Below, one piece after another: positions 1-8,100 of a stretch of 64,000 nt of DNA. The notes beneath the pieces were generated by a model, which was given only the letters and a program-made list of their open reading frames with translations, made no database searches and was not told the DNA's origin. Origin of the DNA: Massilia sp. IC2-278. GTDB lineage: Bacteria; Pseudomonadota; Gammaproteobacteria; Burkholderiales; Burkholderiaceae_D. The translations under genes were made by a program, and so were the position numbers. How positions within the stretch are numbered: position 1 is the first letter of the stretch; the number at the start of each line of letters is the position of its first letter. The stretch lies in NCBI RefSeq assembly GCF_020708045.1, contig NZ_JAJFES010000001.1:310001-374000 (forward strand), given 5' to 3'.

Positions 1-1
1 T

Positions 2-49
2 TCGCGACTGCTCACCGTCGCCAACCGCGTCGTGAAGGGGAATTCCTGA
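2..49 (+). CDS. 3' end of a probable YfiR-like (DUF4154) periplasmic protein, partial
   Basis: Only the last 15 codons are in the window. The tail LLTVANRVVKG resembles the C-terminal helix of YfiR-family proteins (DUF4154). In known systems such a periplasmic protein is encoded just before a membrane sensor whose output it restrains. Its TGA overlaps the ATG of the next gene by one base (TGATG), so the two are translationally coupled, and the partner kinase has the matching CHASE-type periplasmic loop. The family call is an inference from a short tail plus context. Confidence 0.45.
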   Translation, partial: SRLLTVANRVVKGNS

Positions 50-1941
50 TGAACGCGCACGATACCGGTTCCGTCCGCAGCAAACTGATCAAGATGGCGG
101 TGTTCACCACGCTGGCGGCCCTGCTGTCGGCCTCGATCGCCATGCTGGTGCTCGACTTGCGCACCTTCCAGCGCCTGTGGATCGACGACCTGACCACCCA
201 GGCCGACATCATGGCCAGCGTCACCGCGCCGGCCCTGGCGTTTTCCGACGCCAAGACCGCCCAGCAACAGCTGGCGGTGCTGCGCGCGCGCCCGCAGATC
301 CTGTCCGGCGCCGTCTTCACCGCCTCGGGTTCGCGCTTCGCCAGTTACGTGAAAGCCGGCAGCGACCAGGTGCTGCCGACGCGTCCGCGCGCGGCCGGCT
401 ACCTGATCGAGCGCGGCGGGCTCGAGGTCTGGCACAACATCGTCGAGAACGGGGAACTGGTCGGCACGGTCTACCTGCGCTCGCGCTACGGCCTGGTCGA
501 CCGCCTGCTGAACTATGGGGCGATTCTCGGCGGCGTGATGCTCGGCGCCCTCGTCATTGCCGGCCTGGTGGCCTCGCGCCTGCAGGCGGCCATCACCCGC
601 CCGCTGGAAGCGGTGACGAACGTGGCGCGCCAGGTGATGCAGCAGCGCGACTTCACGCTGCGCGTACCGGGCAATAACAGCGGCGAGATCGGGGTGCTGG
701 TCGACGCCTTCAACGACATGCTGGCGGAAATCGGCCGCCGCGCCGACGCCCTGCAGGCCGCCAACCGCACCCTGGAACACGAGATGGACGTGCGCCAGAA
801 GGCCGAAGACGCGCTGATCGTGGCCGACCGTCGCAAGGACGAATTCCTCGCCACCCTGGCGCACGAGCTGCGCAACCCGCTGGCGCCGATCCGCACCGGC
901 CTCGACATCCTGCGCATCCGCAGCGGCGACGCCCAGGCCACCCAGCGCGCCACCGACATCATGGAACGCCAGCTGCGCCAGATGGTGCGCCTGGTCGACG
1001 ACCTGCTCGACGTTTCGCGCATCAATACCGGCAAGTTCGCCATCAAGATGGGCCGGGTGGAACTGAAAGCGGTCGTCAACGACGCGCTGGAGGTAGTGCG
1101 CTCCTACATCGAGCTGCACGGTCACGAGCTGGTGCTGGACCTGCCGGACCGCCCGGTCTTCCTGCACGGCGACGCCACGCGCCTGGCGCAGATCCTGTCG
1201 AATTTGCTGAACAACGCCGCCAAGTACACCAACCGCGGCGGACGCGTGACCTTGTCCGGCCACGTCGAGGACAAGACCCTGGTGCTGGAAGTAACGGATA
1301 CCGGCATCGGCCTGGCGCCCGAGATGCTCGATTCGGTGTTCGAGATGTTCGTGCAGGTCGACTCGACCCTGGAGCGGACCAACGCCGGCCTGGGCGTGGG
1401 CCTGTCGCTGGCGCGCAAACTCGTCGAGCTGCACGGCGGCACGATCACCGCGCGCAGCGAGGGCCTGGGCCGCGGCTCCTGCTTCTCGGTGCGCCTGCCG
1501 ATCGTGGTCGAGCCGGAGCCGCTGAGCAAACCGACGCCGGCCGCCTTCATCAGCACCGAAACCTACCGCATCCTGCTGGCCGACGACAACGTCGACTTCG
1601 TCAACAGCATCGGCGCGCTGCTCACCGCCATGGGGCACAGCGTGGTCATTACCCACAACGGGCCGGATGCGCTGGCGGCCGCCGCGCGCTTCTGCCCGGA
1701 CTACGCCTTCCTCGACATCGGCCTGCCGCAAATGTCGGGCTACGACCTGGCGCGCGGCATCCGCAAGCTGTCGTGCGGCGCCATGACGGCCCTGATCGCG
1801 GTCACCGGCTGGGGGCAGGAAAAGGACCGCCAGCTGGCCTTCGAGGCCGGCTTCGACCACCACATGGTGAAACCGGTGCGCTTCGAGCAGATCGAGGAAA
1901 TCCTGGGCAACCGCAGCATCATCAAGAAGCTCAGGACCTGA
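49..1941 (+). CDS. CHASE8-like/HAMP hybrid sensor histidine kinase with C-terminal receiver
   Basis: A 630-aa inner-membrane hybrid kinase. A transmembrane helix at about residues 12-38 is followed by a periplasmic loop of CHASE8 type (to about 150), a second helix (about 158-180) and a HAMP linker. The HisKA domain has the phospho-acceptor His272 in AHELRNP. A HATPase_c domain carries the N box (NLLNNAAKY) and a G box (GLGVGLSL). The C-terminal receiver has phospho-acceptor Asp556 in FLDIGLP and a conserved Lys in VKP near the end. The start overlaps the stop of the upstream YfiR-like gene, so signal and sensor are probably one unit. No output domain lies beyond the receiver, so the phosphate probably moves to a separate protein or the receiver tunes the kinase. 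The ligand is unknown. Confidence 0.88.
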   Translation: MNAHDTGSVRSKLIKMAVFTTLAALLSASIAMLVLDLRTFQRLWIDDLTTQADIMASVTAPALAFSDAKTAQQQLAVLRARPQILSGAVFTASGSRFASYVKAGSDQVLPTRPRAAGYLIERGGLEVWHNIVENGELVGTVYLRSRYGLVDRLLNYGAILGGVMLGALVIAGLVASRLQAAITRPLEAVTNVARQVMQQRDFTLRVPGNNSGEIGVLVDAFNDMLAEIGRRADALQAANRTLEHEMDVRQKAEDALIVADRRKDEFLATLAHELRNPLAPIRTGLDILRIRSGDAQATQRATDIMERQLRQMVRLVDDLLDVSRINTGKFAIKMGRVELKAVVNDALEVVRSYIELHGHELVLDLPDRPVFLHGDATRLAQILSNLLNNAAKYTNRGGRVTLSGHVEDKTLVLEVTDTGIGLAPEMLDSVFEMFVQVDSTLERTNAGLGVGLSLARKLVELHGGTITARSEGLGRGSCFSVRLPIVVEPEPLSKPTPAAFISTETYRILLADDNVDFVNSIGALLTAMGHSVVITHNGPDALAAAARFCPDYAFLDIGLPQMSGYDLARGIRKLSCGAMTALIAVTGWGQEKDRQLAFEAGFDHHMVKPVRFEQIEEILGNRSIIKKLRT

Positions 1942-1967
1942 AGCGGGAGCAGGGTTTCTCGCGGATG

Positions 1968-2000
1968 AAAAAAACGGAGACGCATGCGTCTCCGTTTTTT
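1968..2000. terminator. Bidirectional Rho-independent terminator
   Basis: A perfect 22-bp palindrome (ACGGAGACGC plus its complement, 1974-1995) has an A tract on the left and a T tract on the right. It lies between two convergent genes and can stop transcription from both the kinase and the PEP-CTERM gene. Confidence 0.9.
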
Positions 2001-2028
2001 CGCCTGGGCGGCGAACCCGGCCGTGGAA

Positions 2029-2586
2029 TCAGCCGCGTTTGGCCTGGCGGCGCCGCGCCAGGAAGCCCAGGATGCCCAGGCCGCCCAGCATCATGCCGTA
2101 GGTTTCGGGCTCCGGCACCGGCGCCAGCATGATCGCGCCGCCAAAGGAGGCGCCTTCGCCCGAGACGACGTTGCCGTCGACCCGCAGGTAGTAGTCGCCG
2201 ACGGCCAGGCCGTCGCCGGCCACCGTCCACACGTCCACCGCGCCCGACTGCAGCGAGGTCCCGGTGCTGACCAAGGTGTCGTTGCCGTCGTAGATCCAGA
2301 GCCCGGTGATGTCCAGCCCGACGCCGGCCGAGCGGCTGACCGAACCGACGATGGCGTCGACATTCACCCCCAGCGCCTCGTCGACCGTGAAAGTGAAGCG
2401 GTCGGCGAAGGTGGCGCCGCTGTTGCCCGCTTCCAGGCTGTCGCCGAAGAAGGCGGAGTCGTCCACCAGGTCGAGTGCCTGCGGCGAATTCCCGATGACC
2501 TGGGCCTGCGCCGCCGTCGAGCCCAGCGACGCGCCTGCCAGCACGACCGCAGCGAGTAAAGCGCTTCGTAAAGTGGGTTTTCTCAT
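2029..2586 (-). CDS. PEP-CTERM sorting domain protein (FxDxFTF-type)
   Basis: A 185-aa secreted protein. The start ATG at 2586 follows a TGAGGA ribosome site; a longer reading upstream has none. An N-terminal signal peptide (about residues 1-29, ending AAQAQ) precedes a beta-rich body with the pattern FADRFTFTV. The C-terminus is a PEP-CTERM anchor: a VPEPETYG motif, a hydrophobic stretch and an RRRQAKR basic tail. Proteins of this type are processed by an exosortase/archaeosortase-like enzyme and go to the surface or matrix of exopolysaccharide-producing Gram-negatives. No exosortase gene is in the window. It is monocistronic, ends at a terminator and has its own upstream region. Confidence 0.9.
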   Translation of the reverse strand: MRKPTLRSALLAAVVLAGASLGSTAAQAQVIGNSPQALDLVDDSAFFGDSLEAGNSGATFADRFTFTVDEALGVNVDAIVGSVSRSAGVGLDITGLWIYDGNDTLVSTGTSLQSGAVDVWTVAGDGLAVGDYYLRVDGNVVSGEGASFGGAIMLAPVPEPETYGMMLGGLGILGFLARRRQAKRG

Positions 2587-3005
2587 AGCATCCTCACGCG
2601 TAAGTCGGCCGCGGCTGCGGCCGGATTGTGGCAATCGGGGATGTTTATGCTAGCAAGCGGCGAAGCGCTACGGGAAACCGATGCTGAGGTGTGACGTTTC
2701 AGGAACAGCAGTGCTCAGCGGAACATAATTCCATGAGGCGAGGAATTACAGGTTCTGCCAGAGGGAGAGCGGATGATCTCGTTTTGTTGAGAAAAAGATC
2801 ATGAGCATTGCTGGGATGACGTCAGTGTGATCCTACAAAAAGAGAAGTGTCTCTCCTGTGCAGAGCTTAGGGCTATTTAAGCGAATCGCTTGACCGCACG
2901 ATGAAAAGAAGCAGGGAGGGTAGCGCAATGCCAGCCTGGATGCAAAACCGGAGGCGGAAAGAAAAATGGCTCAGAATTTCTTCTGAGCCATTTCCTTGAA
3001 AAAGT
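2587..3005. other. Intergenic region without a recognisable gene
   Basis: About 420 bases of lower-GC DNA between the PEP-CTERM gene and the first tRNA. I see no ORF with a ribosome site and no RNA fold I recognise, apart from the tRNA terminator at 2964-2993. Confidence 0.5.
2964..2993 (-). terminator. Terminator of tRNA-Arg copy 1
   Basis: Arms of 13 bp (AAATGGCTCAGAA and its complement) with a 4-nt loop, followed on the minus strand by a T-rich run. It lies 12 bases past the tRNA 3' end. The stem differs from that of the other three copies. Confidence 0.85.
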
Positions 3006-3082
3006 TGGTGCGGCTGGCAGGAATCGAACCCACGACCCCTTGGTTCGTAGCCAAGTACTCTATCCAGCTGAGCTACAGCCGC
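3006..3082 (-). tRNA. tRNA-Arg (anticodon ACG), copy 1
   Basis: 77 nt including an encoded CCA. On the minus strand it starts GCGGCTGTAGCTCAG; the anticodon stem CTTGG/CCAAG encloses loop CTACGAA, so the anticodon is ACG and the wobble A is expected to become inosine to read CGU/CGC/CGA. The T arm GTGGGTTCGAATCC is normal. The gene has its own TATAAT box just upstream and a terminator downstream. It is identical to copies 2-4. Confidence 0.97.
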
Positions 3083-3093
3083 CCGAGGCACGC

Positions 3094-3099
3094 ATTATA
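3094..3099 (-). promoter_or_regulatory. -10 box of tRNA-Arg copy 1
   Basis: TATAAT on the minus strand, 11 bases before the mature 5' end. A TTCCCAT-like element lies at -35 distance. The same box and spacing recur in front of all four copies. Confidence 0.8.
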
Positions 3100-3220
3100 G
3101 CGGCACATCCGAAAAATGGGAAGGCTTGCATCCATCGTGACTTGGCGCCGGCATGTCGACTTCGAAAACGGCCACTTTCCCGATGCCTGGGTCATGTGCG
3201 TCCGCTATCGACCCAGGCGG

Positions 3221-3571
3221 TCAGCTGCTCCCCGTGGATGCGCGCGCCAGCCTGCTCGCTTGATCGGAAGCCGACGATACCAGGCGGTCGGCAACGACGT
3301 CGCCTCGAACCGGGCCTTCTACCAGCTCGGCACATTCACGCATCCGATTTCGCAGTTCGGCCATGCGTGCAGTCGGCTCGGGCTGTATTGCCCACGCACG
3401 TTCGGAGGGCCATTGGGCGTACGCAAAATAATGGCCATCGGCGCACCGATGCAAACGCGACCCCAGGCCGCCTCGCTCGTCGCGTATCAATTTGGTCAAT
3501 TCCAGCCAGGCTTGCTCGAAGTCCGGCTCACGGCCGGGAGCGACTTTCCATCTGAAGTAAATTGCGTGCAT
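3221..3571 (-). CDS. Antibiotic biosynthesis monooxygenase (ABM)-like protein
   Basis: A 116-aa protein whose first 60 residues have the ABM dimeric alpha/beta-barrel pattern: an initial strand HAIYFRWKVAPG, then REPDFEQAWLEL and a later strand HYFAYAQWPSERAW. Members are small cofactor-free monooxygenases, haem-degrading enzymes or simple stress proteins. The exact substrate cannot be told. The C-terminal 30 residues are low in structure. It lies between tRNA-Arg copies 1 and 2 in the same orientation and starts at ATG 3571 without a strong ribosome site. Confidence 0.6.
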   Translation of the reverse strand: MHAIYFRWKVAPGREPDFEQAWLELTKLIRDERGGLGSRLHRCADGHYFAYAQWPSERAWAIQPEPTARMAELRNRMRECAELVEGPVRGDVVADRLVSSASDQASRLARASTGSS

Positions 3572-3733
3572 ACGATATGGTCGGGTTGGCCGATCCCGGC
3601 TTTGCGGCGGGACCGAATTGCCCAGTGTACGAGTTTGTTGCTATCGGCACAAACAAAGGCGCCGATGCGGCAGGAGAGGGGAATGGCCGATGCTTCCGAT
3701 AGCGCCGGCATCGATGCGGCGCGCAAAACGAAA

Positions 3734-3759
3734 AAGGCCAGATCTCGCGATCTGGCCTT
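3734..3759 (-). terminator. Terminator of tRNA-Arg copy 2
   Basis: 11-bp arms AAGGCCAGATC/GATCTGGCCTT with a 4-nt loop and an A tract on the plus strand (T run on the minus strand). The stem is identical in copies 2, 3 and 4. Confidence 0.88.
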
Positions 3760-3767
3760 CATATTCG

Positions 3768-3844
3768 TGGTGCGGCTGGCAGGAATCGAACCCACGACCC
3801 CTTGGTTCGTAGCCAAGTACTCTATCCAGCTGAGCTACAGCCGC
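3768..3844 (-). tRNA. tRNA-Arg (anticodon ACG), copy 2
   Basis: 77 nt with encoded CCA and the same sequence as copy 1. It is followed by the GGCCAGATC-stem terminator and preceded by TATAAT. Confidence 0.97.
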
Positions 3845-3854
3845 CCGAGCACGC

Positions 3855-3860
3855 ATTATA
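3855..3860 (-). promoter_or_regulatory. -10 box of tRNA-Arg copy 2
   Basis: TATAAT on the minus strand, 10 bases before the tRNA. With a 17-base spacer the -35 element reads TTCCCT. The stop codon of a possible short ORF overlaps this box. Confidence 0.78.
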
Positions 3861-3990
3861 GCGGGGCGGCTTCGAAAAGGGAAGCGAGCGGATGAAGCGC
3901 AGGCTCGTGGCCATTGGCGAGCAAATCGGCGTGCACGCTGGCGATGCCCTGCGGGATCGTCAGCCTTGGGGCTTGGTTGGATTGAATCAT
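3856..3990 (-). CDS. Possible 44-aa small protein or gene fragment
   Basis: An ATG at 3990 opens a 44-codon frame (start MIQSNQAPRLT, end LFEAAPL) whose TAA overlaps the -10 box of tRNA copy 2. An AGGAG lies about 16 bases before the ATG, rather far for a good ribosome site. The composition looks protein-like, but I recognise no family. It could be a remnant left when the tRNA cluster was duplicated. Confidence 0.25.
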   Translation of the reverse strand: MIQSNQAPRLTIPQGIASVHADLLANGHEPALHPLASLFEAAPL

Positions 3991-4106
3991 GTCGCCTAGC
4001 GCATTTCTCCTCGGCTGGTAACTCGCAGTGTGCATAGGTATTCCAGATACCCTGAATTAACTGATGACTTTAAAATAATGACAATTTTATATATTGGAGC
4101 GCAGTA

Positions 4107-4640
4107 ATGGCGAATCGCGTTTATCTGTTGGGCGTGGATCAGGACTTTTTCGCAAGCGATGAGCCTGGGCTGCATCAGTTGCTGGAGGCCGAATATTGCC
4201 TGCCCCTGTTGTGGCTGTCGTTGTACCGGAAGAGAGATATACGCCTGTACCAGCAGGTTCCGCTGTTGCTGGCCTCGCGCGAGCAGGCCCTGGCCAATTT
4301 CGATGCGCGCCGTGCCGCGCTGGCAGCGTTCCTGGGCGGGTCGTCCGCCACCTTGCTCGACCAGTTCCGCCAGTTTATCGAGCAGAACGCATTTGCCAAC
4401 TACATGGTCAACACCTATGAGCTCGACATGATGGAAGACGACGGTGTCTTCCATGAGCAGCTGCAGGGCTATATGGATGAGCTTGAAGCCATTGTCGAAG
4501 GCAGCTTTGAATCGAGAGAATTGCCGGTGCTCCTGCAGGCGGACGACGGGCTTGCCGAGTATCCCTACGTCGGCAACGCCCTGCCATTGTGCGGGTTCAG
4601 CTATGACCTTCCTCTGCCATGGGAGGCCAGGGCGGCCTGA
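4107..4640 (+). CDS. Hypothetical protein between tRNA-Arg copies
   Basis: A 177-aa soluble protein of unknown family. ATG 4107 has a GGAG eight bases before it. It begins MANRVYLLGVD and is rich in Leu, Glu and Phe, predicted mainly helical, with no signal peptide or membrane segment. It is acidic near residues 105-130 (ELDMMEDDG). It lies on the strand opposite the tRNA genes and is read towards the terminator of copy 3, which could serve both. Its GC is lower than that of nearby genes, consistent with acquisition next to a tRNA. Confidence 0.6.
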   Translation: MANRVYLLGVDQDFFASDEPGLHQLLEAEYCLPLLWLSLYRKRDIRLYQQVPLLLASREQALANFDARRAALAAFLGGSSATLLDQFRQFIEQNAFANYMVNTYELDMMEDDGVFHEQLQGYMDELEAIVEGSFESRELPVLLQADDGLAEYPYVGNALPLCGFSYDLPLPWEARAA

Positions 4641-4670
4641 GCCTTGCGCGCAAAGCGCCCAAAACGAAAA

Positions 4671-4696
4671 AAGGCCAGATCTTGCGATCTGGCCTT
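4671..4696. terminator. Terminator of tRNA-Arg copy 3
   Basis: Same GGCCAGATC stem as copy 2 with a TTGC loop and an A tract on its left. The plus-strand gene ending at 4640 runs into it, but the T run faces the minus strand. Confidence 0.85.
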
Positions 4697-4704
4697 CATA
4701 TTCG

Positions 4705-4781
4705 TGGTGCGGCTGGCAGGAATCGAACCCACGACCCCTTGGTTCGTAGCCAAGTACTCTATCCAGCTGAGCTACAGCCGC
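4705..4781 (-). tRNA. tRNA-Arg (anticodon ACG), copy 3
   Basis: 77 nt with encoded CCA, identical to the other copies, with its own promoter and terminator. Confidence 0.97.
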
Positions 4782-4792
4782 CCGAGGCACGC

Positions 4793-4798
4793 ATTATA
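4793..4798 (-). promoter_or_regulatory. -10 box of tRNA-Arg copy 3
   Basis: TATAAT on the minus strand, 11 bases before the tRNA; TTCCAT lies 17 bases further upstream as the -35 candidate. Confidence 0.8.
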
Positions 4799-4909
4799 GC
4801 GGCACTTATTGTTTTATGGAAGCATCAATTGCGAGGATAACCACGCAGGGCAGGGCTGCAGCATCTTTCCCCACCCGCCATGATGAAAAACCGGTTCGGA
4901 AAAACGAAA

Positions 4910-4935
4910 AAGGCCAGATCTTGCGATCTGGCCTT
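4910..4935 (-). terminator. Terminator of tRNA-Arg copy 4
   Basis: The GGCCAGATC/GATCTGGCC stem with TTGC loop, as in copies 2 and 3, followed by a T run on the minus strand. Confidence 0.87.
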
Positions 4936-4945
4936 CCGTATTTCT

Positions 4946-5022
4946 TGGTGCGGCTGGCAGGAATCGAACCCACGACCCCTTGGTTCGTAGCCAAGTACTC
5001 TATCCAGCTGAGCTACAGCCGC
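4946..5022 (-). tRNA. tRNA-Arg (anticodon ACG), copy 4
   Basis: 77 nt with encoded CCA, identical to copies 1-3. It is the first of the four in the direction of transcription. Confidence 0.97.
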
Positions 5023-5033
5023 CCGATGCACGC

Positions 5034-5039
5034 ATTATA
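5034..5039 (-). promoter_or_regulatory. -10 box of tRNA-Arg copy 4
   Basis: TATAAT on the minus strand with TTCCCC 17 bases upstream. Together the four copies give a -35 pattern TTCC(C/A)(T/C), weak against the TTGACA consensus but conserved among them. Confidence 0.78.
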
Positions 5040-5132
5040 GCAGTGTCATCCCCATCGGGGAAGTCTTAATTTATTACAACTCTTTGGCGGCATCTGGTAG
5101 ATTGATCGCATCTGTTTCGGATACTGATACTT

Positions 5133-8100
5133 ATGCTGGGGTTCACCACATGGCGTGGCGCCTTGCGCGCAGTCGCCTGCCTGCTGCTGGCGAGCATTTT
5201 CGCGAATGCCGCCCACGCCACCGCGCCGCGCAACCTGCGTTTCGAACGCCTGTCCATCGAGCACGGCCTGACCCAGGAATCGGTGCTTACCATCCTGCAG
5301 GACCGCCAGGGCTTCATGTGGTTCGGCACCCAGGCTGGCCTGAACCGCTACGACGGCTACCGCATCACCGCTTACCGCAACGACCCGCGCGACCAGGCGT
5401 CGCTGCCCGACGGCTACGTCAACGCCTCGCTCGAAGACGCCGAAGGGCGGCTCTGGTTCGGCACCAAGGGCGGGCTGGCGCGCCTCGATCCGGCCAGCGG
5501 CAAGTTCGTGCGCTATACCCTGCTCGACGCCGGCGCCGGCGAACGCGCCAACCGCAGCGTCAACGCGATCGCCGCCGACCGCCACGGCATGCTCTGGCTC
5601 GGCACCAGCGACGGCCTGAAGCGCTTCGATCCGCGCACCGGCAGCTTCACCACCATCCGCCAGCCCGGTAGCCGCCTCGGCACCACGGGCGACCACATCG
5701 TGAACGCGCTGGCTTTCGATGCCCAGGGCACGCTCTGGGTCGGGACCCTGGAAGGCGTCGCGCGCCTGGCGCCGGGTGCGGACCGGCTGGTCTATTTCGC
5801 TCCCCTGAACGGCGACCCGCGCCGGGCGCGCGTGATGGCGCTGGCCATGGGGCCGCGCGACACCCTGTGGGTCGGCACCGACGCCGGCATCGAGGAATGG
5901 CGCCCCGGCGTCGGCGCGGGCGAGCCGCAGCGGCGCGCCGTCGGTCCGGACGAAGGCATGGGCGACCTGCGCGTGCTGACGCTGTACATCGATGCCGGCG
6001 GCACGCTCTGGGTCGGCACCGAGTTCGACGGGCTGAAGTGGCGCGAGCCGGCCAGCGGCCGTTTCGTGTCCTATCGCAACCGCGCGCTCGACCAGCACAG
6101 CCTGTCCGACAACCAGGTGGCGGCAGTGCGCATCGACCGCACCGGCACGCTCTGGGTCGGCACCCGCTTCGGCGGTGTCAGCCGCACCGACCTGGCCAGC
6201 GGCGGCTTCTCGCACTTCAGCTACGAACCCGAAAGCGGCTACCAGAACGGCTACAAGAAGGTGCGCGACATCGCCGTGCGCGCCAACGGCGAGCTGTGGG
6301 TCGGCACCTCGGGCGGCGGCCTGCTGCTGTCCGACCCGGCCAGCGGCCGTACCCGCGCGCTGCGCCACGAAGCCGGCAATCCGCGTTCGCTGCCGAGCGA
6401 CGCCGTGCACAGCCTGTCGATCGCCGATGGCCGCCTGTGGGCCAGCACGCCGGCCGGCCTGGCCTGGTGCCGGGAGGCCGGCGGCGACTTCCACCGGGTC
6501 GACCTGGGTCCGGACGGAAATGCCGCGCTGGTGCAGGCGGTGATGAAAACTCGCGACGGCGCCACCTGGGTGGTGTCGCGCGCCGGCCTGTATCTGCTCG
6601 GCCCCGACCTGGCGGTGCGCCGCTCATGGCGCCACGATCCGGCCGACCCGGCGAGCCTTGGCGACAACCGCATCTTCGCCATGGCCGAGGACAAGGACGG
6701 CATCCTGTGGGTCGGCACCGACAATGGCCTCGATCGCTTCGACCGCGCCACGAACCGCTTCACCCATTACCGCCACGACGACGCCGACCCCGACAGCCTG
6801 CGCCACGACCGCATCCACGACGTGATGGTGAGTAGCAAAGGCGAGCTGTGGCTGGGCACGGCCGGCGGCCTGCACCGCATGGAGCGCGGCCCCGGCGGCA
6901 AACCGGTGTTCCGCCACTTCACGATCACCGACAGCGGCCAGGCGGTGCCGATCGGCGCCGTGCTGGAAGACGGCGCCGGGCGCCTGTGGGCCAGCACCAC
7001 CGTCGGCCTGTCGCGCATCGATCCCGCCACCGGCCAGTACAAGCACTACGCCGCCAAGGATGGCCTGATCGACGGCACGTATTTCGTCGGCTCGGCGGCG
7101 CGCGGGCCGGACGGGCAGCTGCATTTCGGCGGCGTCGCCGGCATGAATTCCTTCCAGCCCGATGCGATCCGCGACAACCCGTATCCGCCGGTGGTGCGCA
7201 TCACCGGCTTCACGGTGTTCAACAAGCCGCGCGCGCTGCCCCAGGGGACGGTGACGCTGCCGTCTCGCGAGTCGGTGTTCGCGCTCGAATTCGCGGCCCT
7301 GCACTACGCGGCGCCGGGCAGCAACCGCTATGCCTACCGGCTGGAAGGCTTCGACGAGGCCTGGGTCGAGACCGATGCCGGTAAACGCTTTGCCAGCTAC
7401 ACCAACCTGGACGCCGGCGACTATGTGTTCCGGGTGCGCGCCAGTAACAAGGACGGCGTCTGGAGCGAGGCGCCGGCGTCGCTGGCGATCACCATCACGC
7501 CGCCCTGGTGGAAGACCTGGTGGTTCCGCCTGCTGGCGGTGGCGCTGCTGGGCGCGGCGGGGCTGGCCGCCTACCGCTACCGCATCCGCGCGCTGGTCCA
7601 GCAAAAGGGCTGGCTCGAGCGCCAGGTGAATGCGCGCACCGCCGAGCTGCTGCTGCAAAAGGACGCGGCCGAGCGGCGCAAGCGCGAGGCCGAGCAGCAG
7701 AAGGACGTCGCCGACCAGGCGCGCCGCAACATCGCCCTGCTGTCCGACATCGGCCGGCGCCTCACCGCCAACCTCGACATCGAGGCCATCATGGACACCC
7801 TGCACGAGCACGTGCAGGTACTGATGGATGCGCCGGTGTTCGCGGTGGTGGTAGCGCGCGGCGAGAGCGCAGGCGAGGGCGCGCTCGACATTCCGTATGC
7901 GGTGGTCGATGGCCGCCGCTGCGGCCCCTCGGTGCGCGAGCGGCGCGACCCGGCCTCGCTGGCCGCCTGGAGCATCGAGCACGGGCGCGAAGTCTTCGTC
8001 AACGACCTGGACCGCGAATCCGGACGCTACCTGCCCGGCGCCACGCCGGACGAAGTGGCGGCGGCCGCCTTGCCTTGCGCCGACGGCGACCTGCCGCCGC

